Shown here one piece after another: positions 1-14,188 of a stretch of 64,000 nt of DNA. The stretch lies in contig RCAB01000004.1 in NCBI GenBank assembly GCA_003640385.1, positions 310,001 through 374,000 on the forward strand, in the 5' to 3' direction. The notes beneath the pieces were generated by a model, which made no database searches, was not told where the DNA came from, and saw nothing but the letters and a program-made list of their open reading frames with translations. Each line of letters starts with the position of its first letter. Positions within the stretch are counted from its first letter, which is position 1. The position numbers and the translations under genes are program-made. This DNA is from Setaria digitata. Taxonomy: Eukaryota > Nematoda > Chromadorea > Rhabditida > Setariidae.

Positions 1-145
1 ATTCAAAATTTAACATTTAGCATATAAAGGCATAATTTTGATATATCTAGATCAGCATATATCAGCCATAAAGATTTATATACATTTTTTTTTTTTTTTT
101 TTTTTCAGTAAAGCACTTAAGAATTTGCATTTCACAATATTGTAG

Positions 146-2416
<2,271 letters not shown>

Positions 2417-3971
2417 AAACTATTCCTTCTTTGTTCTTTTTTACTTTTTGATTATCTTATTTTTTGTGCTGGTTATATTTTGTGCCATGCCGTCGCGATT
2501 TTGAATTTTTTTTTTAATAGCCACTGCTTTGGCTCTGATGTTGCTTGTTTTTTAATTTTTTCTTGAAATGCACCAGCGGATCATTTATCATTTGAAAGTA
2601 TTAATGCTGCAGCTAATATTGAGCAAGTTCCGGCTTTTTTTTTTTAATGAAGTGGAGAAAGTACCGCTTGTTATTAATTCAGTAAGGCAAAGCCGGATTT
2701 TCGAAGTACTAATCATTATGAAAGTACTGATCAACTGCTATTTTTGCGTTTCTGCGTTCTTTGAAGTTGTTCGAATAGTTGTTATCATTAAATTGATAGC
2801 ACTGTAAAACGCTTTGTACTTGCTGAAAGTTGAAACTTTTTGTGTTATCATCCAGTGAATTTATGTCCACAAATCATTCACGAAGCGTAATGTATTCTCG
2901 CCAAAATTCATTCCCACTTTAATATTCTTTTTTTGCTTCTACTAATGCGTTCATTGTTAGGAAAATTTCCGTGCCCTTTTTACATGGATTGTTTCGCTGA
3001 AGGTTATAGGTATTTACTGTTAAATCAAGCAGTCATGCGTGCCTTTTCTGGGAAGTGATAAATTTCCATCATTAGATTTCCATCATAACCTTCCTTCTCA
3101 GCACGGAATGCTGAGCAAGGTTGGAATCAATGACCATTAAGTATGATTTGCTTTTGTGATATCATGAAAGTTCCACTAGACTTTCCCTCGTTCTCTAGCA
3201 TTTGGTCTCACAAATTTTTACCACATGTTGGTTGGGCAGATGCTTCCGTCAGTATTCAGGGAAACGAAGAGTGGTTTATCCCTGCTGAGTTTTAAATTAT
3301 GTTATTTTGAATTTTTTTTTTTTTTTTGCAACTTTAATTTTAAACCGTTCATGTGCTCTTCACTCATTTTAATCACCATATAGATGGTGGCACATAGTTA
3401 AATAATTATTTGCCTTATCCACAAATAAAATGTGCTCGATTTTACAATCGGTTTCAGTACCCTTTTTCAAGAAATTTCTTCATTGGAAGAAATTTTGTTA
3501 TTGGTATCCCACGATCCAGTTCTTGAGAGAGCATGTAGATTTTTGATGAGTTAAATTGAACGAGATCTAAATAAAGGACAAAGAAGTACGTAGTATTATT
3601 CTGAGACGTGTGGATTGCTACCGTGATGATTTCGAAAACAAGCAAAAGTTTTTGTAGGTAGAAACGACATTTGAATCAGTTTTAAAGAGACTAACTGGAG
3701 CAGTCATTGGTTTAGAGTATTTGCACACTTCATACCCCATTGGGTTAAACACTAGGTGTTGATAACTGGTTGGCAAACAAAAGATGGACCAACGGGCACT
3801 AGGGATGAATTTTCTGGAAATATTCTTTATTCATGAAATTTAAGGCGTTATGCAAAGGGGGTCGTGAAATTTTTACAGTGAGCATTGGCTTATAGGAAAA
3901 GCGAACTTTCCCACTGATATGATTTTTTTTTTTTAAAGATTTTCATAAATATTAGCGCATCTTTAGGAGTT
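2417..3971. other. Intergenic gap between erm-1 and mrps-15
   Basis: AT-rich sequence with several T-runs (near 2505, 2636, 3310 and 3930). It should hold the erm-1 3' UTR and the mrps-15 promoter. No convincing coding exon was seen; the minus-strand open frame at 3454-3645 lacks splice sites or recognisable sequence. A CTTTAG acceptor ends at 3966, five bases before the mrps-15 start, so trans-splicing of that mRNA is plausible. Confidence 0.6.
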
Positions 3972-6254
3972 ATGGTTGTGTTATCCGGGAGATTGTGGAT
4001 AAGGGCAGCAATTATTGGATGTCGAAGCGTTCATATTTTAGCAGTAAGATGGCAAAGCAGTAGGCCGCGGTTTCCGTTCTTCAACAAACACATGAAGGTG
4101 ACTGATCCAGCTCGTCAAGATCCCAATCATTTTGAAGAATTAGCACATGGAGTGCCACTCGGTAGCTTATCTTTTCCAGAATTACTTAACTGTCCGAAAA
4201 ATTCCAACAACAACTAGGAAAAGATGTAGAAGAATCACGTAATTGCAAAAAAAGAAATATTAACAATGAACTATATGTATTGTTTTTAGATGAGCGGTAT
4301 GTGGATATGTTGTCGTTGTTGTGGAAAGAAAAGATAGGAAGTGAACGGGAAGTAACGTTGAAAGGTGATGATCGGATGATTGGGAAGAATCCGGAGAAAT
4401 GGGTACCAGAAATTGACGAAAATTCACCTAAAGCTGATTATGCAAACTTGGATTGGGAAGGAATACCAGAATCGGTGAAGAAAATTTTCAGGTGATAAGG
4501 ACTGGATTTTTTTCTGGTTATTAGGATATATATAGTTAATGTATGCCATCATATAGCATCGTAACATATTTCGTGATGTATATTTATGGGTAAATCAACT
4601 AGAGCGTCATGCGTTCTCTCCACAGTGTTTTGTCAATCATTCAAAAGTCATAAACATCATCATATTAATTAAAAGTGACCGTGTTCATGTTAAATGTTAG
4701 CAAGAAATGCAGAATATATGAATTAGTTCCTAAAAACACCACTTTCCTTGGACTTTCAAGTTTTATGCATTTGTAATTTCTCACTTTCAGCATCAAATTC
4801 GGCGAAAGACGAGATTATACAGATGCCTGGAAGAAAACTTTGATTGACAAAGTGCGAAAGCATGAACTCGATGTCAACTCACTGGAAGTGAAAAGTAAAC
4901 CAATCGAATCAAATTTCCATGTATCTTTGAGTAACGGTCACTTATTCAGAACAGCAACTAAAATTTTCACTCTGATTGCACATTTTGAAATAGCAACATG
5001 TTGTTTGCAGAAAGCAGAACCATAACATTTCTTGAATTTTGATCTTCATTAATTTAATTGCAAATTATTTTAGTTGCTTGGACAACCGGTGTAATACGAT
5101 CATGGACCTTGCTGGTAAAAGAAATCGATAACAAACCAAAAGTATAATGCACCTTACTGTTTTTATTTTTGCTATTTTGACATATTTTAATGGAAGAATT
5201 ATATACTTTAGTAAGTAGTTGATTTGTCACTAAGAATATTGTGATACGCTGTTGTGCTAGGCCATATGTAGTTGCTTGTCTGTTTGTACATCGCAGTTCT
5301 TTAGAAAATTTGTGAATAGAAAATACTGAATTTTATGTTTTAGTTATAAGATGTCTAATTCCAGTTATTCCCCATATTGAGGGAGATGATGAATATTTTT
5401 TTCTTCTATGTTCGAAAGTAGTTTAGACATCCTAATGGCACGTTGTTAGTGCTTCTTTTAATATTACCCTCTTTAATAACTTTTATTCCTGATGTTATCT
5501 TAAAGCTAAAGAAAAAATTGCAGAAGCCAGCTCATATAGTACATCCTCTTCATTTGATGATAGAATTTCGTCGAAAACTTCTACGACAGTTACGTGAAAC
5601 GGATACAGAAGCTTTTGAAAAGGTTTGGTTTTATCAATAATTAATAAAAATTATGTTTGTTTTTGGTATTTCCGGAGGACTCTTCAGCTAGCAGTATTCC
5701 AACAACTCAAATTTTTAATAATGAAGTTGAAGGTATTATCAAAATTGAAAATCGCTTACCACGTGCCGAAACGTCCAGAAGAGCAAGTTGAAAAAAGGCG
5801 AAAAGCATGGGTTGAAGCGCTGCTGAAAGAAAGAATTGAGAAGGAAAAAGATATTAAAATGGAAGAATTGAACAAGAAATATACAGCTGAACGTATACAG
5901 TGTGGACCTGAAGTAATTTAATAGTTATGTAAATTCATAATAAGAAAGATCTGATTAAGATTTGAATTAAAGCAGCAAAAATCTATTCAATTTTTGAGAA
6001 TTTTCACATTTCGCTACGCTGGAGATACATCTTAGCAAAATTTATAGATAAAAAAGCGTCTGGAAGAACTGGAGATTGAAGAAACCGGAATCAATTCACG
6101 TTTGAAAGAGCTTGCTAGAATTCTTGGGGAAATGCCGGAAAGGTTGCCAAAATATCAACCGAAGCTGGTAGAAGAACTATCGGAAATAGCAGCTCATGCA
6201 GTTTTATATCATTCTCCCGACGATTTGCAACGAAAGAATATATCTGGCGTATAA
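3972..6254 (+). CDS. mrps-15: Mitochondrial ribosomal protein S15 (bS15m)
   Basis: Component of the small subunit of the mitochondrial ribosome, where S15 binds small-subunit rRNA and supports the platform. Seven exons (3972-4161, 4290-4491, 4791-4894, 5074-5141, 5524-5622, 5733-5912, 6048-6254) join in frame to 349 residues. The S15 core is in exons 5-6: HPLHLMIEFRRKLLRQLRET, then TDTEAFEKVLSKLKIAYHVP, matching the bacterial S15 pattern of a His, a double-Arg RRKLL helix, and a final helix ending in a short K-L-x-I stretch. As in other mitochondrial S15 proteins there are long N- and C-terminal extensions; the N-terminus (LWIRAAIIGCRSVHILAVRW) is Arg-rich and hydrophobic, like a mitochondrial targeting peptide. 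The C-terminal extension is charged and helical. The start was chosen as the first ATG just after a TTTAG splice acceptor at 3966, compatible with spliced-leader addition. Identity rests on the short S15 core, so it is good but not certain. Confidence 0.8.
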
Positions 6255-7490
6255 TTTATTAAATCGCACAATTGTCAGTGATCATTGTTTTCATTTCAGT
6301 TTTGATAAAGCTCCACGCCAGGTTTTTTTTCATTCTATAATTTAAAATTTCTCTGTTGCAAGTAGTTAATGTAGTTTATCCAAGAGAAGTGAAATTTGCA
6401 CAAAATATTTTTGTTATTTTGTTTTATGCAACATACTGTTTGTAAATAAGTCCTCTCCTTCCTTGACAGTTTGCACGACAAACATGATTGTTTGCAGTGT
6501 CTTTCTTCCTTATTTGTTGAGCAAATGCTTAAGGGGCAAGCATTACACGTTAAGTAGTCTTCACCATACATGACAGGGTGGTATTGCAAGTCCGCCCATT
6601 TGTAGGTCAATCAAAAACCTTTTCTATTGCCAGTCGTAGTATTCGTTGCTGTCGTATGTGGTCATCAACCCCATTTTATGTCCATCCGACTAGATTGCAC
6701 TTCTTTTCAAAACCTTTATTTCTCTGTCTCTCTTCTTTTATCATTTCACAACCATATGACTTTTTAATGGTTTCACTAACTGATTAATCAACGCGAGGTT
6801 TCAAACATGCAGCAGCATATAGGTATATGCATCTGCAACTTATCACATTACAGTCAGTTAAGAATTCAGCTTACCTGTCCTGATGGTTAAGAATCAATTC
6901 ATCTATGCAGATGCTGGTCGCCAACGCTGAATGGGAGGGTGTCTTCATATTCGCTATTGATCTTAAGGATCCGACTGGTTCGCATTTAAATGTCTGGAAG
7001 TGGGAAAAATTGTTTTGCTTATTAATTTGCGCAATAAAAGTTTCGAAGTGGGGAAAATTTTGTTTTATTAAAGTAAAAAGAGGAAGTATGTGAGTTTTGA
7101 GTGACAAAGGATTGTCAAAAATTTGGTTCGGTGTGTGCTCACTCTTAAAATTCCTTCACGTGAAACAAAAGGTGCAATGTTTCTTGCAAATGTCACATTC
7201 CGGCTTGTGCGGCTTCTGAAAGTTTCCCTCTCTTTTTATCATGTTAATTTTGGAAATTAGTTGTTTATCACCATAATTTCCACATGTAATACAGAGGCAC
7301 CTTTTAGTCTGCTGAATGAAAGTCAGCGGGCAAGAGAAGAAAGGGTCAAGAAGGTTGAAGACATACCAGTATGAACTTCCTCTGCATGAAGTTGGTTGCA
7401 AAGGCTAGTTTCCGTGTCGTGTCCTCGTCCTGTCAACATTTGGACAGACTGGTTTGTAGCCATAAAAGCACTTCTCAACAGGTTGTATGT
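6255..7490. other. Gap between mrps-15 and the PTR gene, with minus-strand exon-like blocks
   Basis: On the plus strand I see no exon. A plausible trans-splice acceptor (CTTCTCAACAG, ending at 7481) sits just before the PTR start codon. The minus strand carries three open blocks with cysteine-rich or exon-like character, described separately at 6335-7401. Confidence 0.5.
6335..7401 (-). CDS. Candidate minus-strand gene with cysteine-rich exons, product unknown
   Basis: Three blocks look coding on the minus strand. (a) 7156 to about 7310: a TTTCATTCAG acceptor, then an open frame with KRCLCITCGNYGDK and ECDICKKHCTFCFT before a stop. (b) 6875-6993: a 119-base segment bounded by a CTTCCAG acceptor and an excellent GACAG|GTAAGC donor, open in one frame only (KCEPVGSLRSIANMKTPSHS). 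(c) 6335 to about 6600: cysteine-rich (YLTCNACPLSICSTNKEE, then RHCKQSCLSCKLSRKERTYL) with a possible donor CAAACA|GTATGT. The splice phases between blocks do not obviously match, so this may be one gene with missing exons, two genes, or decayed exons. No family was recognised; the paired-cysteine spacing suggests a secreted or zinc-binding small protein, which is inference. Confidence 0.35.
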
Positions 7491-10400
7491 ATGCGGACAT
7501 TTGACTGTATCGAAGGACCGTTATCGCGGCTGTTCTATCGGTACGGTCAATACGTTGCACTGCATCCACTACCATTCATCGCAGTACCGATACTAATTAC
7601 CGCTTTCTGCTCAATTAGTCTGCTTCATATTCATCCAGTCGCTGATCCTATTTACCTGTTCACTCCTCGCAATGCACCGAGTAAATACGAGCGACAAGTT
7701 ATTCATAATCTGTGGCCTTTGCACTACAACAATTACATACCCGGTCGTGCAGTGACGCAGTCCAGGGAAGTTCAGGTACTGTTTCCGGTTGAGGAGCGGG
7801 GCACTTCGGTTTTAGAAATTTATCCTTCTTTTTTTCGAGTACTTCATAATATTTGATCTTTTTGTGTAGAAACGATTAATAGCAATACGAGTTGATGAGT
7901 AGGAAATTTTGCTTAAAATATTAATAAATTGACAGGTAATAGTGGCTAGCCGAGATGGTGGTAACATCTTGGAACAGCCATATGCGGAAGCAGTACGACG
8001 TTTGGATTTCTTTATTCAAAACCGTGTCAGATTGTATTACATGGGTAAAACGTATAGGTAATGGATGATTTTAATCTTTATTACTCAGTAGTCGATTGTT
8101 TATCTTTTCAAAGTTTCCTAATAAAGCCTTGGCTATCCGCCGTGAAAATAGCAAATACTTCAAGCCCGTAGTATAATTAATCCCAATTGTGGTATTCACT
8201 GCTTCTTGATTTAAATCATGACTTGCCGTTGCTGTTGAAGTAGACAAATTTGTATCGATTGAGGAAGATCCGATATAAACATTGGCAGGTACCACGATTT
8301 ATGTCTCCAGTGGCGAAATGAGGGATGTCCAGGAAACAAGCACGTCCATATTGTCAGCGATCTTTACCAGCATGGCATCAATATCACTTATCCTACTGTA
8401 CGATTCGGATCAGCGTATGTGTGCTTTTATAAATGTTGCTGTTTATTTTGAAACTTAAATACAACCGAAAAAGCCAGAGAATGAGAAGTTCCTTGAGTTG
8501 GTAATAAAATATGAAATGATTTAGCAGGTGATGGAAGCGGCTTTACATCAGAATCTTTTGTTTTGTAATGAGTGGATAATACTGACGAAAGGGAGTGCAA
8601 ATGGTATTAGTTCATTTGTTACTTCCTGAGAGTTAAACTCTTAAGGTGTTGGCGCCTTTATTTGACTCATTTTTTAATTTTCATTCTTCTGGAAGTTATG
8701 CATCTTGAACAAAAGATTTATTAGAATAATTCAAGAAGGATAGAAGCAGACTATGTATAAAAATGGATTTTTCTTCTTTCCACTTGAAGATTCAGATCAA
8801 ATCTCTCTTTTCGACATCCGGTCCACGTCACCCCATCCACCACGGCTCCAACTACCATGATGTCCATTACTGCCTCGATCATCTACTCCATTTCCTTCAT
8901 ACTTCCATCGGGTTATTGTCAATAAAACGATGAATAGTATTTCGGATGACGATGATATCTATAGTTATTCTGAAGTGTGCTCTCGACCTTGTTCCTTTAG
9001 TCAGTGAGAAAAGATTATCAGATTAAAACATGAATAGCTAAACGAAGCTGACTGGCAAGTTTAGATCATGCTGTTATTGCAGGATAAACTTTCTCAAAAT
9101 GAATCTGAACAGTGCACATTACACCATTTATTTTTAAATCTAAAACGTCTTCGTTGCATGTGAAATAATAGTTTCTAAAAGAATTGTTAGTTCGGAAAGA
9201 CTGAAGTGAAAATTACGAGGAAAATAAAATCAAGAGAAGAATATGAAATTCACTGGAAGAGCTGGTCATCTCCAAGAAATGGTTCTTTGCGATGTGTTGC
9301 AACAGTAGTTATAAGTCTTACCTTCCAAACTCAAAGCTGACATTTGCATTAGTATATTGACATTCTTCTGGCTATTTTTTCTAACCGGCTGAATTGATTT
9401 ATGTTTATAACACATATATATATATATATGTTATAAACATAAATCAATATATATATTCCTGTTTTTTTTTTTTTGTGGTTCTGAACAAGATTTAGTCTTT
9501 TTAGGATATTAAAGTCTCCGACAGCTACTCAAGTTATGGCGACCGAATAATGAACACATGGAGTAAATAGGCAATAAGCTGGAGAAGCCCATTTACGAAA
9601 GTTGAACAGTCGTAGAAATTATAATTGAAAAGTTTTTGAAGTATACATGAGGTCATTTATACCTGTCTGTAGGGAGTAATAAGCTCTACTTTGAATGTCA
9701 TCACTACCTTGCACTTATTCAATATAATTGGTGGTTACGAAGAGGGCGATTCAAATATTGATTTGCTAAAATTAGCATCAAAAATTATTTGTCTTTATAG
9801 GAGTGGTTATATTGGTGGTGCACTTGGTGGAGTATCACTTTTTCATGAAGCTAATGGTACAGTTTCATTAGCAGGTGGTCTTGCTTGGTTTATGATATAT
9901 CATCTCAAGTTTTTCCCAAATAATATTAGCTACATCTCTGGATTATGGGAAAAGGTAATTTCTTTTGCATTCTCGATATTCTGTGTCAGCCTTAGAAATT
10001 TAAAACTTTTATCCCTTTTTAATTTTTGGAAGTCTCTAATTTTAAATTCAAAATGTACATCAGTAAAAAAACCATCCAAAAGTTATGGTATTCTATTCCT
10101 GTTTCCATAAAATTTTGCATTGAAACATTGCCATGCATTAGTGATAGCTTTGGAAGATTCATTAATATTGCTGAATTTGATGAATGCCTAAATCCGTAGC
10201 ATCATCCAAATACGCTTGAACCTTAAGATTCGATTTAGCATAAACATTCTCGATTAATGAGCGTTATAATAGGTCACTTACGGTTGCTTACAGAAGCTGC
10301 AAGAAGCACTGGAACGATATCCGCCTGACCCATCTATAACCTTCACTTATTTGCACTCGCAAACATTAACCGAAGAGCTGAAACGGAATGCGAATTCATT

Positions 10401-13400
10401 GATACCACGTTTCGTTGTGGCCTTTTCTATTCTCGTTTTCTTCTCCATCCTCTGTTCCTTAGTCTTTGTCGATGGAACGTTCTACATAGACTGGGTCCTT
10501 TCAAAACCAGTACTTTCACTGCTCGGTGTTATCAATGCTGCAATGGGCATTGTAACTGGCATTGGAATCACAAGCTTTTGTGGTAATTTCTTTCCAGTAT
10601 CACAATTTTGAATTACAAACATACGATTGAAAGTTTTCCTTTATTAATAAAGCAACTTTTGTAATTTCGCTTGGACATTAATTGTAAAAATCTAACAAAA
10701 ACGAGTATCAGATTGATCAATTCCAGGTGTGCCTTGCAGTGATATTGTTGGTGTAATGCCCTTTCTGTTGGTGGCCGTAGGTACCGACAATATGTTCTTG
10801 ATGGTGGCAGCGGTCCGCCACACCAACCGAGCATATCCGGTCCCGAAACGGATTGGAGAGTCTATGAGCGACGCAGCCATATCAATTTTGATAACTTCAC
10901 TTACCGACGCTTTCTCTTTTGGCGTTGGTGCAATTACTTGGTGAGTAATATTTGCAGTATTTAATTTCATAAGTACTCTTCCTTTTTATTTAAGCTCAGT
11001 GACTGAAAAATTTGCATAACATAAATTATATGCTCCATTGCAACTGTTACATTATCGGCTTAATCTTGCCAGAAATTCCACCACAATTTCAATCTAGAAA
11101 TCTCAAGTAACTTCCATTCGTTGCTTGCGAAATTCTTCATACTAATTTTTACAGCATCCCAGCGGTACAGATCTTTTGTATTTACACGGGTGTTGCTATA
11201 ACAGTTACATTTATTTATCAAGTAAGTCATTTCTTTTTGGTTTAAACGAACAAATATTTTGCAAAACACTTTCTTATGGATATTTCCAGTATTTTTTAAT
11301 CAAAAAACTTAATTGTTCAACAAAAAACTACCAGCAGGTATCATTCTTCTGCGCACTCCTGTCACTGGCTGTAGAGTGGGAAGCAGCCGGATTACACTGC
11401 GTTTGGCTTCAACCCACGATATCAGACACATTTATCAAATCGATATCAGTAAAATCCCGGCTGTTTTGGATGGGTTCCAGAGCAGATCCAGATGCAAAGA
11501 ATTTGGAGCAAAACCTCAAAGATACGTGTGCAAAAACATTCTTCAAGGAATGGTTAGCAAGCAGCAATTTGCAGAACTGCATTCTAGATTTAGTTTCAAC
11601 TTCTAGTGATTCTTAAAATTTTAACCCCTTTTTCTATTATGTACTTTAGGTTTGCTCCAGTACTAATGAATCCAGTAGTGAAGATACTTGTTGCCATGTG
11701 GTTTTTCATTTACGCAGGTCTGTCTGTGTACGGTTGTTTTCATTTACGCGAAGGCCTGGAACCAATCAATTTACTAGTTCAAGATTCTTATGCAATACCT
11801 CATTATCGTTATCTAGAGAAATATTTTTGGAACTATGGTGCACCTCTTCAGGTACATCTTTTAATACTGATCAGCTATAATATGTTAAGAATCATGGCTC
11901 CAATTTCATAATGTTGATTAAGAGTCTATTTGGCACCACCAATGTATCTAGGGCCTGACTGCATCACGGGATCTTCAAAGATTGAATATCTGAAATGATG
12001 TCTCACCTTCCTAGACCGAATATACTGTGCAAAATGTATCTGTGAATAAAAGTGTAGGATCACTACAGCGATCACATTTTTAGATTGTCGTGAACAATGC
12101 ACCAGACCTGCGAGATACAAGTGAAAGGCGTAGGGTTCAATCTATGGTGCATGCATTTGCCAACACAAAGTATTCTATTGGTAAGTTTATTTGTATTAAA
12201 TTTAAACTCCAAATGTGATTATTGTGCTACAGCCACAGTTAAATTTCGTCGCAGAAACTACTCATTTTCGAATTCTAAAACATAGAATTGTTAAATAATT
12301 AGACAAAAGTTCATTTGTATCATTTTCAAATTAAGGTGACGATAGTGTACAGTTCTGGTTGAATGAAATGGAAATTTATTACAAAAAAGAATTGGGAATG
12401 GACATTGTTGATTCGGAAATATACGGAATGGCGGAACATTTCTTTTTAGCGAAATCTCAAGATATATGGAGTGAAGATGTCATTTGGGAAACCAATCAAC
12501 AAGGTTTCTACCGTATTCGAAGTTTCAGGTGCATATCGCTTGTTCAGTGCTTTATTTTGAGGTGAAATGAGTTACCATCACATGCACAATGCAGTAGGAA
12601 GAAGGTAGAAGTTTGTCACAGTTCAATTCGAGCTGCAGCAAGAACTGTCTCATATCAGAAGCCTGACGCACCTGAACTGTCAGATCTTGGAGTATCTTGC
12701 TTTTGTAGGTTCCTGGTGGGCATGAAACACATCTCGAAGACGTACTACCAAGAAGAAGCAACGAGAGTGTTTCGAGAAGTCGCTCAACGTTACCCCTCCT
12801 ACAATGTCACCACATTTTCACCGCTGTGGCTATTCACTGATCAGTATGCCATTGTGATTTCCAACACAATACAAAATATTCGTTAGTTTCTTAGTTTTCA
12901 TAGTTCTACTTTTCGATGTTTAGCCTCTCCACAAGTTGATTCTAAAGAACATTGTTTTAGTGATAGCACTGGTAGTGATGATTGTAATTGCAATGCTACT
13001 AATACCACAACCACTCTGTTCACTGTGGGTAGCATTCGCCATTGCCTCCATCGATCTCGGCGTCATTGGTTTTATGACACTGTGGGATGTCAATCTGGTA
13101 AGTTTTCGTGCAGTCCGAAATTTTTTTGTAAATGATGAAGAGATGGAAGAAATGAACATAGCAGAACATTAACAGAAATCCTTCGCGACGAAATTTCCCT
13201 AAAAATAGAATTATTATCAGGATGCAATATCAATGATTACGATAATAATGTCGATCGGCTTCTCGGTGGATTATTCGGCTCATGTCACTTACGGATACGT
13301 TATCTCTGCTGAACCTACTCCCGAAGAACGAGTTAGAACAGCACTTGGAGCCCTTGGCTGGCCTGTCACACAAGGAGCAATGTCCACCATTCTGGCCGTC

Positions 13401-14188
13401 GTAGTTCTAGCTGATATACCGGCCTATATGATCGTTACTTTTTTCAAAGTATCATATTAATTTTGCTATTATTGAATAGAATTCTATGTTTGAAGACTAG
13501 TTATATCATGAAATTCCAGCATTATATAAATCACAGAGAACAGCTAAGCTACGAAATCTCTGTACACTTGCAGACAGTATTTTTGTCGATTGTGCTTGGC
13601 CTCCTCCACGGCCTCATTTTCCTGCCAGTGATGCTTTCTTGGTTTGTCGGTGGTTCTTGCGTTGTTCCTTCCACCGATGAAAAGGTTTGATTCATATAAA
13701 AATTCATTCTTCCATGCCAACAGCAAGCAAAATCCGACCCAACTTTTGAATTATCCTCGTAACAAACAGATCCGGCAACTGCCCTATTCTGGATTTTTGT
13801 GGAGATTTAAATCAGTAAGTTACGAAGTATTTTAGAGGTGGAGTCAGACTGCTAGAACTGATATTTTTTGAGAGCCTGAATAATAATGGATGCATACATG
13901 AAATATATGCTGAAATTTATTTCGCCTCTGTTTAAGACGAAGAATTCAGCAGAGGAGCAATCAAGAAGAGAGGGGTCACCGAAAGCATCGATAACTACGC
14001 GACCGAATGGTATCAGAGAAGTGATGGGGACAATGGTGCAACCCTATGGTCCCTATGGTATTTATTTATCTCGAAATCCTCCTGCTCGACGAAGCTACTC
14101 CCGCCAAATAAATTCTCCTCTGAACTACATAAACCCGCTCCGAGTGATTCCCCGAAGGCTTGGTGAAGCCACTTCGAATCCGTTTTAG
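7491..14188 (+). CDS. Patched-related (PTR) sterol-sensing-domain membrane protein
   Basis: Nematode PTR proteins are RND-type, twelve-pass membrane proteins related to Patched and NPC1, used in moulting, cuticle and lipid handling. Exons: 7491-7775, 7936-8057, 8289-8414, 9801-9954, 10294-10582, 10727-10940, 11155-11221, 11338-11552, 11650-11851, 12084-12180, 12336-12528, 12709-12881, 12961-13097, 13221-13448, 13574-13684 and a last exon from about 13937. All phases fit, giving about 954 residues. The first TM segment is near residues 25-45; the first lumenal loop has WRNEGCPGNKHVHIVSDLY and ITYPTVRFGS. The sterol-sensing helices run from exon 5 to exon 8. Both halves keep the RND acidic motif: LLVAVGTDNMFLM (TM4) and SIGFSVDYSAHVTYGYV (TM10). 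The start at MRTFDCIEGPLSRLFYRYGQ was chosen because PTR proteins start this way and an acceptor lies just upstream; the in-frame ATG at 7371 is less likely. Which PTR orthologue it is cannot be told by eye. Confidence 0.92.
9393..9448. repeat. 56-bp TA-core palindrome in PTR intron
   Basis: Lies in the 1.4-kb intron 8415-9800. The left 20-base arm (9393-9412, ATTGATTTATGTTTATAACA) is an exact reverse complement of the right arm (9429-9448), around a 16-base TA core. Perfect hairpin potential; no coding content. Possibly a remnant foldback element or a replication/slippage hotspot. Confidence 0.92.

Noticed and set aside
7371..7490. Upstream in-frame ATG of the PTR gene
   Set aside because: It would add 40 residues unlike PTR N-termini and spans a good splice acceptor at 7481 just before the preferred ATG.
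8071..8295. Minus-strand open frame across a whole PTR intron
   Set aside because: The frame is protein-like, but an upstream in-frame stop leaves no usable acceptor, and it overlaps the next PTR exon.
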